64,000 nt of DNA, taken from positions 1-64,000 of the forward strand of contig NZ_LIPW01000001.1 of the NCBI RefSeq assembly GCF_001418345.1, in the 5' to 3' direction. This DNA is from Pseudidiomarina woesei (GTDB lineage: Bacteria > Pseudomonadota > Gammaproteobacteria > Enterobacterales > Alteromonadaceae). Shown here in pieces: positions 25,332 to 35,464 of the stretch (position 1 is its first letter; each line of letters opens with the position of its first letter). Below the pieces are notes generated by a model. It searched no databases, was not told where the DNA came from, and saw only the letters and a list, made by a program, of their open reading frames with translations. Both the position numbers and the translations under genes were made by a program.

Positions 25332-26582
25332 TTACTCTCCAATCTCTGCGTTTGTTGGCTGGCTTAACGGCGATAACGTCAGTGCTTTACTGAGTTCGCC
25401 CGAACGGTACAACCATTCAATGGCGGCCAACCGATATTGTGTTTGCAGCGCTATCCCTGCAAATTGGCTATCGAGCTGCTGTTGCACAGCGGTGAGGTAG
25501 TCTGTGGTGGATAGGTCACCGGCGAGCCAGGACTGCTCAATCACCTGCATCGACTCATCCTGCCGAGATTGAAAGTCTCTTTGCCAGCTTTGCCACTGTT
25601 TTTTCACAAAACGATAATTGTTAAGAGACGATTTCAGTGCTGCTTGCCATTGTTGCCTTAGTGCAATCAAACGTTTTTCTTCAGCAACAGCTTCGCTATT
25701 GGCTGCGCGCACCTCATCGCTGTAGTTATTGCGAACCTGTAGTGGAATGCTGAATGATAAGCCAATTACTGTTTCGTTATCGCTCTCGCCCGCTTCGACG
25801 CCTACGGTTGGGTTGGCGGTGGTTAACGAGCGTTTCCAGTCGACATCGGCGCGCTTTAATTGCCATTGCAGGTAAGCGGCTTTTAACGCTGGATGTTGTT
25901 GCCAACGAGCCGTTAACGCAGGTTCAACGTTAAATAGCTCCTCATTAATGGAGAGTTGACCGACATCAGACGTTGTTAGCAGAGCGTTTAACTCTGCTTC
26001 AGCGGATTGCAGTTGTTGATAAGCCGCTGCCGTTTGTTGCAGTTGCCGACTTAGCGCGAGTACCGTCAGTTGTTCGTCGACGGCACCTAAGTCACCGGCT
26101 TTACGTCGTTCGGCAACCAGGCTTATCGCCTGTTTAACGATTTTCTCTTGCTGCTCAGCCAGTGCGTAACGCTGTTTTGCGTCCAGCCATTGCACATAGG
26201 CATTCAACAAAGTTTTAGCATGCGATGTCGCCGACTGGCGATAAATACTCACTGCCATAGCCGTCATGGCGTCACTCTGACTGGCCCTTGCTTCATTGCG
26301 AGTGCTCCAGTCCAGCGTCTGGCTTAGACCAACAGCGTAATTATTGATGTCACCCTCGCGCTCTAAGCGTGACGATAAGCTAGGGTTGTACAAAGGCTGA
26401 TTTAATTGTTTGCCCTGTTGGATCAGCGCTTCAGCCTGCTGTTGAGCGGCTTCAACACTGGGGTGTTGCTGCACAGTTTTTTGCCATTGCTCGGGCAACT
26501 GTTGTGCATTGGCGTAGCTTGAACTTATTGCCAGACTTACGGCAACAAACAAGCGTTTGCTATGTGTCGAAAACGGACCCAT
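25332..26582 (-). CDS. czcC: CzcC-type outer-membrane efflux channel
   Basis: The 416-residue product has a signal peptide (start MGPFSTHSKRLFVAVSLA, cleavage near YANA) and two long coiled-coil arrays typical of the TolC-like OEP fold. Many Gln, Ala and Leu residues are present, with the conserved NPSLSSRLEREGDINNYA at the first beta segment. It is first in the czcCBA operon. GGAGTC lies before the ATG. Confidence 0.88.
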   Translation of the reverse strand: MGPFSTHSKRLFVAVSLAISSSYANAQQLPEQWQKTVQQHPSVEAAQQQAEALIQQGKQLNQPLYNPSLSSRLEREGDINNYAVGLSQTLDWSTRNEARASQSDAMTAMAVSIYRQSATSHAKTLLNAYVQWLDAKQRYALAEQQEKIVKQAISLVAERRKAGDLGAVDEQLTVLALSRQLQQTAAAYQQLQSAEAELNALLTTSDVGQLSINEELFNVEPALTARWQQHPALKAAYLQWQLKRADVDWKRSLTTANPTVGVEAGESDNETVIGLSFSIPLQVRNNYSDEVRAANSEAVAEEKRLIALRQQWQAALKSSLNNYRFVKKQWQSWQRDFQSRQDESMQVIEQSWLAGDLSTTDYLTAVQQQLDSQFAGIALQTQYRLAAIEWLYRSGELSKALTLSPLSQPTNAEIGE

Positions 26583-26654
26583 AGATAGACTCCTCAGTCA
26601 TATTACTGCGTAAAATAATGATTTCTTGCGCTGCTAACGCAGCTTATTAGGCAG

Positions 26655-26996
26655 TTATGAGGAGATGGGAGGCCGGAACAGCGGCGATGACAGAGGATTA
26701 GTGTAAAACTGGGTGTAACCGGGGCGGGTCACATTCAAGCGGGGTAACGCCAGTGACTTTTCTGACTTCATTGCGTATAGGTGAAATGAGCCATGGCAGT
26801 GACAGCAATGGTGGCAATCAAAGCTGATTTCTCCATTTTTCGGAAGACTACGTTTGTCGATGTGGGATTCGTCATGCTCAAAATTGAAGTGTTGCTCAGA
26901 AGAGGACTGGTGAGATTGATGCACGTCAGCAACCGCCTGACTGATTTGAGTCAGAACAGCAACAAGCACCAGTATTAAAAATCCCAGTCTAAGCAT
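26655..26996 (-). CDS. Secreted Cys/His-rich protein, CzcI-like, with LFRPPI tail
   Basis: The 113-residue product has a signal peptide (MLRLGFLILVLVAVL), a His-rich middle (DVHQSHQSS, EHDESHIDKRS), a tight DCHHCCHCHG cluster and a C-terminus ending PLFRPPISS. It stands upstream of czcC in the same direction, the position of CzcI-type small periplasmic proteins. Two other island proteins share the LFRPPI tail. Two direct CTACGGT copies lie just before the ATG (plus strand 27003-27031). The role is inferred from context. Confidence 0.7.
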   Translation of the reverse strand: MLRLGFLILVLVAVLTQISQAVADVHQSHQSSSEQHFNFEHDESHIDKRSLPKNGEISFDCHHCCHCHGSFHLYAMKSEKSLALPRLNVTRPGYTQFYTNPLSSPLFRPPISS

Positions 26997-27076
26997 TATT
27001 ACCTACGGTTTAAAAAGGCGTCACTACGGTACATTAATTAAAAGCCGTTCTCAATCAAAGCTTGGACTCACCATAA

Positions 27077-27569
27077 TTTAAAAGATATATCATCAACAAG
27101 AGTCGTTCTGTTTTGATTACTACTAAGTTCTCAAAATGCAATAACGGGAACAAGCAACCCCCCTAAAAACGGGCTATTTCCCCCTTTATACCCTGTTCAG
27201 TACTCAAAGTCACGTTTTACAGCAAAAAAAGGAATTCGGGCATGGCCGAAGTACAAGCGCTTAAACAGCCGGATACCGTGAAGCTGACTAGCTACTTTTG
27301 TTACCAACGGAGTAAAGTTGATCTAAGTTAAGATGAGCCTAAAAACTTGGACCACCTTGGAGCTAGTCTGATGGTTTCATATGGAATGCTACTTTGAGCG
27401 CCAGCGTGGTAATACGCAGATTTTTGTAGAGTAAAGGAAGCTGCTAGGCAAGCTGAAGCTACCAGCCATCACAAAAGAGTGGTGGTGAAGGAAACTGATA
27501 ATGATAATTAGTAGATGTTATATAAAGCTAGTGCGTACCTCTAGTCATCATGATTTAAAAGATATATCA
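27077..27569 (+). repeat. Direct repeat flanking an unassigned segment
   Basis: TTTAAAAGATATATCA occurs at 27077-27092 and again at 27554-27569, with extended similarity upstream (CTCACCATAA against GTCATCATGA). The segment between them has no recognised gene, only a 29-residue frame (27242-27331) behind AAAGGA. It may be a decayed mobile unit. I see nothing else in 26997-27698. Confidence 0.4.
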
Positions 27570-27698
27570 CTGTGTTGATATCCAATCGAAGTATTCTTCT
27601 TTGTAATAGAAATCAGGATAAAATCAAAAATTTTAAGGATTTGTCTTGGGATTTTTTCTTGGAGGAGTATACTGTATGAATGAACAGTAGAGGTGTAT

Positions 27699-28286
27699 AT
27701 GATAGATAATACAGCCATGTTGCTACAGCCTAATGCCCTAGAAAGTCTAGTTGACACGGTTGATCAGTATAGGACTGATGCTAACCAGTTGCTTGACCAA
27801 AGTACACGCGGGCAGAAAGGTCAGTTTATGACTCCTGCTTCTGTTGCTCAAACCTTGTCTGGGATGTTTAGAAATCTAGATGGTGAGGTTCGGGTCCTTG
27901 ACGCCGGTGCTGGTGGTGGTTCATTAACTGCATCATTGGTGGCGAGAGCGTTGACCGAGTTCGCTCCAACTTCAATTAGCGGCAACGCATGGGAGTTGGA
28001 GAACGTTTTAGTGGAGCGCTTGGAGGATTCGTTTGGCCTATGTGAGGAAGCTAGCCAGGAATCCGGCGTAGCTTGGAAGTCACATATAAACCAAATAGAC
28101 TTTATCGAGCATGCCGTAGAAATAATAAATGATCGAACCAGCGGCAAGACAACTCCTACTTTCAATAAAGCTATTTTAAACCCTCCTTACCTAAAAATTA
28201 CGGCGTCTAGCCGAGCTCGTGCGAGTTTACGAAGTGTCGGAGGCGAATCGATAAGATCTAATAACTTATTGTTTTATAGTGGATAA
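27699..28286 (+). pseudogene. N6-adenine DNA methyltransferase, N-terminal fragment
   Basis: The 195-residue product contains GQFMTPASVAQTLSGMF, the SAM motif VLDAGAGGGSLTASL (about residues 66-80) and the catalytic NPPY (AILNPPYLKIT). These mark gamma-class adenine methylases of restriction-modification systems. Those enzymes are usually 450 residues or more; here the frame ends soon after NPPY at a GGATAA, and no target-recognition part or nuclease follows. It is most likely a remnant of a lost R-M system. AGAGGTG precedes the ATG. Nothing is supported in 28287-28524. Confidence 0.7.
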
Positions 28287-28524
28287 AAAATATTAAGATT
28301 CAAGCGTGTTACTTACCTTGTTACTAAAACTTCAGCTTTAGTTTTTTGATTGAAAGCTTTTTCACAAATGAATCTTTTAACTTTTTGGCTATGCCCAATA
28401 CTCGCTTAACACGTTGAACATAGCTATAGTGGTCTGCAACTTGTGAACGTGTAGTGGCAAATAAATTCGTGCTTCTGATCAGAGATGAAAAGCTATACTT
28501 GTTGCTTTGGTTAAAGTGAATTAG

Positions 28525-28725
28525 CTATTTATCAACATTTTTCCATGGGCCGAACGCTATAAAGTAAAGAAGAATGATATTTGCGATAGGGATAACAATC
28601 AGAAGACCCAATGGACCAGGGTAGCCAACTCGTTGGCAGATACGCCATGCGGGAACAATAAAAATAGCTCCCACAATCAGCATCCATAGAAAGCCCATAC
28701 CTGCGAACATTTCGTGATTCATCAT
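28525..28725 (-). CDS. Small two-helix membrane protein
   Basis: I start at 28725 because AAGGAGCAG stands in front of it; the frame opens seven codons earlier. The 66-residue product has two membrane segments (GMGFLWMLIVGAIFIVPAW and LGLLIVIPIANIILLYFI) and ends FGPWKNVDK. Such proteins are common in metal and accessory loci, without a known role. It is divergent from the copper module. Confidence 0.6.
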   Translation of the reverse strand: MMNHEMFAGMGFLWMLIVGAIFIVPAWRICQRVGYPGPLGLLIVIPIANIILLYFIAFGPWKNVDK

Positions 28726-28800
28726 TATCTGCTCCTTATTTGACATGCGTTAAAATGACGTTAGACTGTAGTTTATTAAATTGCAAAAAGCAGGGTGCTC

Positions 28801-29145
28801 GTGCTAATTCGAATTCTGTTATTAATGACAGTGCTATTGGTGTCGATGTCGTTTTCGCAAACGGCAGAAGCTCACGCATGTCATGATAACAGCCAAGTGC
28901 AGCACAGCATGATGTACGAAGCCGACACAAACGATTGCGAGCATGAGACGCAAAAGCACAACTCGTGCTGTGCTGACATGCCCATTCGGCATTGCTCCGG
29001 CGGCTCGGTTTTATTTGTCGGACAGTCTTCTTCGGTTAATGCCGCTGCAGTTAACCTCTCTGCCAAAGTCGATGCGCCCGTTGACACCTCCATTCGTGCT
29101 AAACACGCGTCTAATTTATTCCGTCCCCCAATAATTACCGCTTAA
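28801..29145 (+). CDS. Secreted Cys/His-rich protein with LFRPPI tail (copper side)
   Basis: The start may be GTG at 28801 (AGGGTG upstream) or GTG at 28795. The product of about 114 residues has a signal peptide (LIRILLLMTVLLVSM), then Cys/His-rich stretches (AHACHDNSQVQHSMMYE, DCEHETQKHNSCCADMPIRHC) and ends ASNLFRPPIITA. It is the first gene of the copper module, as CopL-type and DUF2946-type proteins often are. A periplasmic copper-binding role is an inference. Confidence 0.65.
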   Translation: MLIRILLLMTVLLVSMSFSQTAEAHACHDNSQVQHSMMYEADTNDCEHETQKHNSCCADMPIRHCSGGSVLFVGQSSSVNAAAVNLSAKVDAPVDTSIRAKHASNLFRPPIITA

Positions 29146-29211
29146 TAAGTTACTAGAAATTTAACTCACGCTCGGCGTGTTCCCTTAAAACTTATTAATC
29201 GGTGAATAATT

Positions 29212-29703
29212 ATGTCTATCAAACGCAATATCGCTGTTTTGGCGATGCTGTTTTCCGTGTCTGTATCTGCAACCGATGTAGAAGAGCAGCAACTAACCGT
29301 TCTAAAAGATCCCAACTGCGGTTGCTGTGAAAAGTGGTTACAAGCTTTACCGGATAGCTTTAGTGTGTCCGTACAACATCCGAACAACTTGACCCAACGA
29401 AAACGTGATGCCGGTATTAGTGCCGAGGTCCAATCCTGTCATACCGCTATTTCTAGTAATGGCTATGTCTTTGAGGGGCACGTTCCTCCTACATTGGTTT
29501 CTCATTATTTAGCTGGGAAAAAGTCAGCCAATGGCATTGGATTAACTGTTCCTGGCATGCCGGTAGGGTCTGTTGGTATGGAAATGGGTACTCGGTTTCA
29601 ACCGTATACGGTCTATGAAATCAAAGAGGACGGTTCAATTACACCTTATAAGCAGATAGCAAGTTTAGAGCAGCAGCAAGCACTCTCAAATGGAGGGCTT
29701 TAG
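29212..29703 (+). CDS. DUF411 metal-binding protein
   Basis: The 163-residue product has a signal peptide and the DUF411 core: [17 protein letters not shown] (CxCC, about residues 35-40), a later SCHTA and the [17 protein letters not shown] stretch. Members bind copper or silver and are found in copper resistance loci. It is the second gene of the copper operon and is followed by tatA after a 2-bp gap. Confidence 0.85.
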   Translation: MSIKRNIAVLAMLFSVSVSATDVEEQQLTVLKDPNCGCCEKWLQALPDSFSVSVQHPNNLTQRKRDAGISAEVQSCHTAISSNGYVFEGHVPPTLVSHYLAGKKSANGIGLTVPGMPVGSVGMEMGTRFQPYTVYEIKEDGSITPYKQIASLEQQQALSNGGL

Positions 29704-29705
29704 AT

Positions 29706-29924
29706 ATGGGTTTTGGCGGCTTGAGTATGGTTCAGCTAGGAATTTTACTAGTTATTGTCATCCTTCTTTTTGGTAGCAAAAAGCTACGAACCCTGGGCTC
29801 CGATCTTGGTAGTGCGATTAAAGGGTTTAAATCATCGGTTTCTGATGAGCCGTCTGATAAGGAACAGGACGTTCAACGTTATCAAAATTTAACCTCAAAA
29901 GAGGAGAGTCATAATGAGCAATGA
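29706..29924 (+). CDS. tatA: TatA/TatE paralogue in the copper operon
   Basis: The 72-residue product begins with the TatA hallmark: one membrane helix ([20 protein letters not shown]) followed by an amphipathic helix ([18 protein letters not shown]) and a polar tail. TatA forms the pore for folded Tat substrates. The next gene encodes a multicopper oxidase with a twin-arginine signal and overlaps this one by 11 bases, so the pore subunit is co-produced with its cargo. Confidence 0.9.
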   Translation: MGFGGLSMVQLGILLVIVILLFGSKKLRTLGSDLGSAIKGFKSSVSDEPSDKEQDVQRYQNLTSKEESHNEQ

Positions 29925-31677
29925 GTTTAACAAAGGGCGTCGAAAGTTTATTAAATCTGCATTCACTGTGGCGTCTGCTTTAGCAATTGCCAAAGTAGCC
30001 CCAACATGGGCAACACCTCAAGGGCGTAAATTTAAAGATCAAGTTTTGACGAAAGATGAAATTGATTTAACCATCGCGAAGTCTCCTTTGTTAGTAGGGA
30101 ATAAGGTTGGCACACCTATAACGATTAACGGTCAAATGCCTGGTCCTCTAATTCGTTTGAAAGAAGGTCAACGAGCCAAGCTAAATGTGACCAATAGACT
30201 ATCTGAAGACACGTCAATCCACTGGCATGGGATTATTTTGCCTGAAAATATGGATGGCGTACCCGGGGTTTCATTTGAAGGTATAAAGCCGTGGCGAACT
30301 TATAAGTATCGCTACGACGTTGAGCAAAATGGCACTTATTGGTATCACAGCCACTCGGGTTTACAGGAGCAATTGGGACACCTGGGGCCGTTAGTGATTG
30401 AACCGAAAGACGGAGACATTGGTGCTGATCGAGAACATACCATTATTCTCAGCGACTGGACATTCGAAGATCCGGATACCGTGTTTCGTAACTTGAAAGT
30501 TGCGGAGGGGTACTATAACTATCAAAAACGTACGATATTTGAGACCTTCGAGGACGTGCGACAGCAAGGGTTAGAGAAAACCTGGAAGCAACGAGAAATG
30601 TGGGGGCAAATGCGAATGAGCCCCCGTGATATTGCGGATGTGACGGGCAGTACTTATACCTACCTGATGAATGGCCGCGATTCACAGATGAACTGGTCAG
30701 CATTGTTTAAGCCTGGTGAAAAAGTACGCCTTCGTATCATTAACGGTTCAGCAATGAGTTATTTCGATGTGAGGATCCCTGGGTTGGAAATGACGGTAGT
30801 GGCCGCTGACGGGCAGCCTGTGAAGCCAGTGCCAGTTGACGAGTTCCGCATTGGTGTGGCGGAAACCTACGATGTAATTGTTCAGCCCAAGCAAAACAAG
30901 CCTTACACCATTTTCGCCGAGAGCTTTGATCGAAGTGGCTATGTCAGAGGCACCTTAACACCGGAAATTGGTTTAGAAGCAGAGGTTCCTGATTTGAGGC
31001 CTGCTGTGGAGCGTGGCATGGCCGCTATGGGCATGGGAGCGATGGCGATGTCCGGTGATATGAAAGGCAATAGCATGAATATGAAGCATATGGGCGGCAA
31101 TAACAGCCATATGACGCATAAAATGACACATAAAAAAGAGCTCCCGGTCGAAAACATTAAAATCAAACACCGTGAGTCCGGACATGGCGCCGGGGCGGCT
31201 ATGATTGCTACAAACCCGGTAAGCCGTTTGCATGAACCCGGGATTGGATTGGAAGACGTTGATCATAAAGTCTTAGTGTATACCGACTTGGTCGGCGCGC
31301 ATGAATGGCCGGATACGCGGGAGCCCGAACGACAGATAGAGCTGCACTTAACGGGTAATATGGAGCGTTACATGTGGTCTTTCGACGGGAAGAAGTTTAC
31401 CGAAGTGGATGGCCCGGTTCAGTTTCATCATGGAGAACGACTGAGGTTGGTGATGGTAAACGATACGATGATGGACCACCCCATACACCTACACGGTATG
31501 TGGATGGAACTTGAAAACGGACAGTATCCACGCCCACGCAAACATACGATTAGCCTGAAGCCGAGCGAAAAAGTGTCGTTATTGATAACGGCAGACGCGC
31601 CGGGTAGTTGGGCGTTCCACTGTCACCTGTTGTATCACATGAAAGCGGGTATGTTCCGTGTGGTCAATGTCGCATAA
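29914..31677 (+). CDS. copA: CopA multicopper oxidase (Tat substrate)
   Basis: The 587-residue product has a Tat signal ([10 protein letters not shown], about residues 8-17) and all four copper-site clusters of multicopper oxidases: [36 protein letters not shown] and [13 protein letters not shown]. Between domains 2 and 3 is a Met/His-rich segment ([19 protein letters not shown] and on), typical of CopA/PcoA. It oxidises Cu(I) in the periplasm. The order copA-copB-copC-copD follows. Confidence 0.94.
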   Translation: MSNEFNKGRRKFIKSAFTVASALAIAKVAPTWATPQGRKFKDQVLTKDEIDLTIAKSPLLVGNKVGTPITINGQMPGPLIRLKEGQRAKLNVTNRLSEDTSIHWHGIILPENMDGVPGVSFEGIKPWRTYKYRYDVEQNGTYWYHSHSGLQEQLGHLGPLVIEPKDGDIGADREHTIILSDWTFEDPDTVFRNLKVAEGYYNYQKRTIFETFEDVRQQGLEKTWKQREMWGQMRMSPRDIADVTGSTYTYLMNGRDSQMNWSALFKPGEKVRLRIINGSAMSYFDVRIPGLEMTVVAADGQPVKPVPVDEFRIGVAETYDVIVQPKQNKPYTIFAESFDRSGYVRGTLTPEIGLEAEVPDLRPAVERGMAAMGMGAMAMSGDMKGNSMNMKHMGGNNSHMTHKMTHKKELPVENIKIKHRESGHGAGAAMIATNPVSRLHEPGIGLEDVDHKVLVYTDLVGAHEWPDTREPERQIELHLTGNMERYMWSFDGKKFTEVDGPVQFHHGERLRLVMVNDTMMDHPIHLHGMWMELENGQYPRPRKHTISLKPSEKVSLLITADAPGSWAFHCHLLYHMKAGMFRVVNVA

Positions 31678-31688
31678 GGAGGACAATT

Positions 31689-32432
31689 ATGTACGGTAAA
31701 TCATTATTAGTGGGTGCGGCGTTGTTGCCAGGTTTAGCAGTCGCCGGACATGCGAAAGAGGACTGGCCTGAACCCGTCAAAGAATATTACACCGGGCAAG
31801 TACTGTTCGATCGGTTGGAGTTAACGCGAACCAACGAGGAAGAGAACGTTGCCGTTTGGGACATGATGGCTTGGTACGGTGGTGATTATCATCGGTTTGT
31901 CTTCAAAAGTGAGGGGGAAAATATTCAAGATGACGGAGAGCCCACTGACTTGGAAAGTGCTGAGTTGTTATACGGCTACCTGATGTCTCCGTTTTGGTCG
32001 TTTCAGGCCGGTGTCGGTACGCGAGGCTCCTTATCGTCCGATGCCTCTATGGAAAATTATGCCGTTGTTAGCTTCATGGGGCTGGCTCCGTATTGGTTTG
32101 AAATGGACAACTCGTTGATGGTGAACGAAGAAGGCGATGTCCAGTTTGTCAGCGAAACTGAATATGAGTGGCAGTTAACGCAAACATCGTACTTACAGCC
32201 TCGCATTGAGTTAACAGCCAACCTGACAGACTCAGACAAATATGAACGGCAAAGTGGCTTGAGCAACTTGCGTGTGGGGTTGCGTTATCGTCACGAAATC
32301 AGTCGTGAGTTTGCACCCTACATTGGTGTTTATTGGAACGGCGCGTTAGGCAACACGGCAGATGAAATGAAACGAATGAGTGAGGACACCACAGAAACAG
32401 GCGTGGTCCTTGGGGCCAGAGTTTGGTTTTAA
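31689..32432 (+). CDS. copB: CopB outer-membrane copper resistance protein
   Basis: ATG at 31689 is preceded by AAGGAGGAC; an earlier in-frame start inside copA is rejected. The 247-residue product has a signal peptide and the CopB body: WPEPVKEYYTGQVLFDRLE, AVWDMMAWYGGDYHRFVFK and a beta-strand-rich C-terminus ending GVVLGARVWF. CopB/PcoB binds copper at the outer membrane. It lacks the long Met-rich repeats present in many CopB proteins. Confidence 0.92.
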   Translation: MYGKSLLVGAALLPGLAVAGHAKEDWPEPVKEYYTGQVLFDRLELTRTNEEENVAVWDMMAWYGGDYHRFVFKSEGENIQDDGEPTDLESAELLYGYLMSPFWSFQAGVGTRGSLSSDASMENYAVVSFMGLAPYWFEMDNSLMVNEEGDVQFVSETEYEWQLTQTSYLQPRIELTANLTDSDKYERQSGLSNLRVGLRYRHEISREFAPYIGVYWNGALGNTADEMKRMSEDTTETGVVLGARVWF

Positions 32433-32458
32433 TTGATAATTAACAAAGAGGAAACAAC

Positions 32459-32809
32459 ATGAAAAACATACTTAAGTTAGCCTTCGGTACCACGTTATTT
32501 TTTAGTGCATGGGCCAGCGCTCACGTCGGCCTAACATCCAGTAGCCCGGAGGACGGTGCGACTTTGTCCGAGTCACCAGCGGAAATTACGATGAATTTTT
32601 CCGGTGATGTTCGTCTGGCTAAAATTATGCTGCACTCAGATGATGGTAAAATGCATCCGCTGGACTTTTCGATGAGCATGACTCCCAAAGCAGCGTACGA
32701 AATTGCTGTTAAAAACAATTTGGCGTCAGGTGGTTATACGGTTTATTGGACGGCAATGGGTGGGGACAGTCATAAAATATCGGGTGATTTTAGCTTTGAG
32801 GTGAAATGA
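32459..32809 (+). CDS. copC: CopC periplasmic copper-binding protein
   Basis: The 116-residue product has a signal peptide, then AHVGLTSSSPEDGATLSESP, where the His after signal cleavage starts the Cu(II) site of CopC. It ends YTVYWTAMGGDSHKISGDFSF with the second His. It shuttles copper in the periplasm. The stop overlaps the start of copD. Confidence 0.92.
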   Translation: MKNILKLAFGTTLFFSAWASAHVGLTSSSPEDGATLSESPAEITMNFSGDVRLAKIMLHSDDGKMHPLDFSMSMTPKAAYEIAVKNNLASGGYTVYWTAMGGDSHKISGDFSFEVK

Positions 32810-33654
32810 TGACCCTTTGGAGTGTGGCCAGCGTTTTAACGTTGGCCTTTATATTCTGGCTTAACGCGGTGATGACCGCCTCGCCTTATATCGTTTATTT
32901 GTCCGGTTTAAAAAAGCAGTCTGAACGAAAGAATAGCCTTGTTGCGTGGCTTCTATTACTGGCAAGCCTTCTGTATTTTTTTCTGAAAGTCGGTAGTTTT
33001 GCTGCTGAAGGCTTTGCCGGCATGATTGACAAGACCTACATGCAGTTTATATGGACCGGCCCTGTTGGGTTGTTCATCCAACTTCAGATAGCGGTTGCTA
33101 TTGCTTGGATTGTTTACTCCGTTGTTAAGCCAAAACGTATAAAGTGGGTGCTATATGTTGTCGCCATTGGACTCATGGGATGGAGCTTTTTAAGTATTGG
33201 TCACGGCAGTGACGCCGTCTGGTGGGGAAAGCTAGCGCTTTTAACACACTTGTTAGTCGCTTGGGTTTGGTTCGGCAGTCTTAACTCATTGCGAAAGCTG
33301 GCAACGTCGGTACCGCTTGCTAAAGCGAAAGCCATTATGGAGCGTTTTGGTGTGCATATGTCTGCAGCGGTTCCGATACTCCTGATTGCGGGGGTGGTTA
33401 TGTATCGAAGTGCAACCGGACAGTGGATACCAGAGCTGCCATTAACATCATACGACACGGTATTGCTGACGAAGCTTGTGTTTGTGGCGTTGATTCTTCT
33501 TGTTGCCGCACGGCATAAATTAAAGCTGGTACCCCAGTTGAATAATGAGTCGGCTGCGAAGCGACTGAAGCAATCGATAACGGTAGAAATGGTATTGGCT
33601 GTCACTATTTTTATCCTAGCCTCTGCGCTAAGCAGCGCGTTTTCCCCCGGTTAA
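32806..33654 (+). CDS. copD: CopD inner-membrane copper protein
   Basis: The 282-residue product has eight or so membrane segments and the CopD core: GHGSDAVWWGKLALLTHLLVAWVWFG, with His residues likely facing the metal path, and ERFGVHMSAAVPILL. It works with CopC in copper transfer through the inner membrane. It overlaps copC by four bases. Confidence 0.9.
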   Translation: MMTLWSVASVLTLAFIFWLNAVMTASPYIVYLSGLKKQSERKNSLVAWLLLLASLLYFFLKVGSFAAEGFAGMIDKTYMQFIWTGPVGLFIQLQIAVAIAWIVYSVVKPKRIKWVLYVVAIGLMGWSFLSIGHGSDAVWWGKLALLTHLLVAWVWFGSLNSLRKLATSVPLAKAKAIMERFGVHMSAAVPILLIAGVVMYRSATGQWIPELPLTSYDTVLLTKLVFVALILLVAARHKLKLVPQLNNESAAKRLKQSITVEMVLAVTIFILASALSSAFSPG

Positions 33655-33671
33655 TGTAAGGAATAAGAAGA

Positions 33672-34106
33672 ATGAAATTACTTGTGAGTGTTTTTATGGT
33701 TTCGGTAATGTTTATTTCAGCGCCCAGTAGCGCCGAAAAACTATCTGAGCCGACCGCTGTGCTTGATGCATTTCGAACTGCTTTAACTGAAGGTGACACG
33801 GAGGTCGTTAAAGACGTGCTTTCCGATGATGTGCTTATCTTTGAAGGTGGTGGCGTTGAACGGTCCCTGGCTGAATACAGTGCTCATCACCTTAAGTCAG
33901 ATATTAAGTTTAGCCAGGCGGTTCCTTCACAGTTGCTTGAAAGGACAGTACAAGAAGCCGATGGCCTTGCTGTGATCACTTCTCGGTATAGCGTTTCCGG
34001 GGAGTATAACGGGCGTGAGGTTGATTTAACGATGAATGAAACCGTAACCGTATCAAATACGACTGAGTCTGGCTGGAAAATTATCCGGATCCATTGGTCC
34101 AACTGA
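33672..34106 (+). CDS. Secreted SnoaL/NTF2-like protein
   Basis: The 144-residue product has a signal peptide (to about residue 21) and an NTF2-like cone fold: AVLDAFRTALTEGDTEVVKDVLSDDVLIFEGGGVE, then a C-terminal SGWKIIRIHWS. No metal motif is visible. Proteins like this often follow copD in marine bacteria. The substrate is unknown. Confidence 0.75.
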   Translation: MKLLVSVFMVSVMFISAPSSAEKLSEPTAVLDAFRTALTEGDTEVVKDVLSDDVLIFEGGGVERSLAEYSAHHLKSDIKFSQAVPSQLLERTVQEADGLAVITSRYSVSGEYNGREVDLTMNETVTVSNTTESGWKIIRIHWSN

Positions 34107-34127
34107 GTTCAATCACAGGAGCTGATT

Positions 34128-35438
34128 ATGGCAGAACACGATCATGAACACGGACATCAGGATTATCAGAAAAGCAGCCTGAGTCTTTGGGGGGCGGTGT
34201 CGCTGGGGACTGGTGTGATGATTGGCGCTGGTATTTTTGCACTGACCGGACAAGTTGCTCAGCTGGCAAGAGAGTGGTTTGTCCTGGCATTTGTGTGCGG
34301 CGGTATCATTGCCGGCTTTAGCGCTTACTCTTACGTTAAGTTGGCGAAAGCCTATCCGTCAGCGGGCGGTATTGCGATGTTCCTCAGTAAAGCTTATGGA
34401 AAAGGAAGTGTGACGGCGATATTCGCACTCTTGATGTACTTTTCTATGGTGATTAATGAAAGTTTAGTCGCTCGGACATTTGCGTCTTATACCAGCCAGT
34501 TAATTTCTTTTGAAGCGCAGTGGCTTATCCCTTTGTTGGCGGTGGGTTTGCTGCTCTTTGCGTTTTTTATCAATATTTTGAGTAATCAGTTTATTCAAAC
34601 GTTCTCGTTTTTTATGGCCTTTGTTAAGACTTTAGGGTTGGTCATTTTAGCGGCTGGTGGTTTGTGGGCCTCAGGCATTCAGTTTGAATCGATATCGGCT
34701 ATTCCAGAAGAAGCTACGGGTGGCGGTATTTTAGCGGGGATTGCTTTAAGCATACTTGCGTACAAAGGGTTTACAACAATAACCAATAGTGGCGGTGAAA
34801 TTGTTGAGCCTAAGAGAAATGTCGGGCGTGCCATTATTATTTCGCTGATTATCTGCGCGTTAATATACGTTCTGGTCACTCTGGCGGTTGGCTCGAGCCT
34901 GTCCATAGATGAGATTGTGAAAGCGAAAGACTATGCGCTTGCTGAGGCAGCGAGACCCGTCTACGGTGAAACTGGACTCTGGATTACGGTTGGGTTTGCG
35001 ATTGTCGCCACAGTGTCCGGTGTGATTGCCAGCGCGTTCGCCGTTTCAAGAATGTTAGCTATGTTGACCAATATGAAGCTTGTGCCACACAGTCATTTCG
35101 GTATGCCAGGTTCCATTCAGAAGCACACGCTAGTTTACACCATTGTTATGGCTATGATCTTAGCTGCTTTTTTCGATTTGAGCCGAATCGCTTCGCTTGG
35201 TGCTATTTTTTATATCGTTATGGACATTGCGATCCACTGGGGGGTATTGCGACATCTTAGACAAAAAGTGAATGCGAATATTTACATACTTGTCAGCGCA
35301 ATCACGCTAGATGTCATCGTTTTAGCCGCTTTTATATGGGTGAAATGGACAAGCGATCCGCTGGTTATTTGGGCGTCTCTTATCAGTATGGCATTGATTG
35401 CCGCTGGTGAGATTTTGTTTTTACGTAAAAAGCGTTAA
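34128..35438 (+). CDS. APC-family permease with His-rich N-terminus
   Basis: The 436-residue product begins MAEHDHEHGHQDYQKSSL, a His-rich cytoplasmic tail, then about 12 membrane segments of the APC superfamily (GTGVMIGAGIFALTG in helix I, and GFTTITNSGGEIVEPKRNVGRAI in helix VI-loop). The tail suggests metal sensing or binding. APC permeases carry amino acids or amines; the substrate here is not evident. It is the last gene of the copper operon as laid out. Confidence 0.8.
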   Translation: MAEHDHEHGHQDYQKSSLSLWGAVSLGTGVMIGAGIFALTGQVAQLAREWFVLAFVCGGIIAGFSAYSYVKLAKAYPSAGGIAMFLSKAYGKGSVTAIFALLMYFSMVINESLVARTFASYTSQLISFEAQWLIPLLAVGLLLFAFFINILSNQFIQTFSFFMAFVKTLGLVILAAGGLWASGIQFESISAIPEEATGGGILAGIALSILAYKGFTTITNSGGEIVEPKRNVGRAIIISLIICALIYVLVTLAVGSSLSIDEIVKAKDYALAEAARPVYGETGLWITVGFAIVATVSGVIASAFAVSRMLAMLTNMKLVPHSHFGMPGSIQKHTLVYTIVMAMILAAFFDLSRIASLGAIFYIVMDIAIHWGVLRHLRQKVNANIYILVSAITLDVIVLAAFIWVKWTSDPLVIWASLISMALIAAGEILFLRKKR

Positions 35439-35464
35439 GAAAAAGAACGCATAGCGCTCCTTCT

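Noticed and set aside
27495-27512. Fur-box-like GATAATGATAATTAG
   Set aside because: Match is incomplete and no gene start lies close downstream that would fit.
30973-31266. Minus-strand frames opposite the CopA oxidase
   Set aside because: Produced by the Met/His-rich repeat of CopA read backwards; no independent support.
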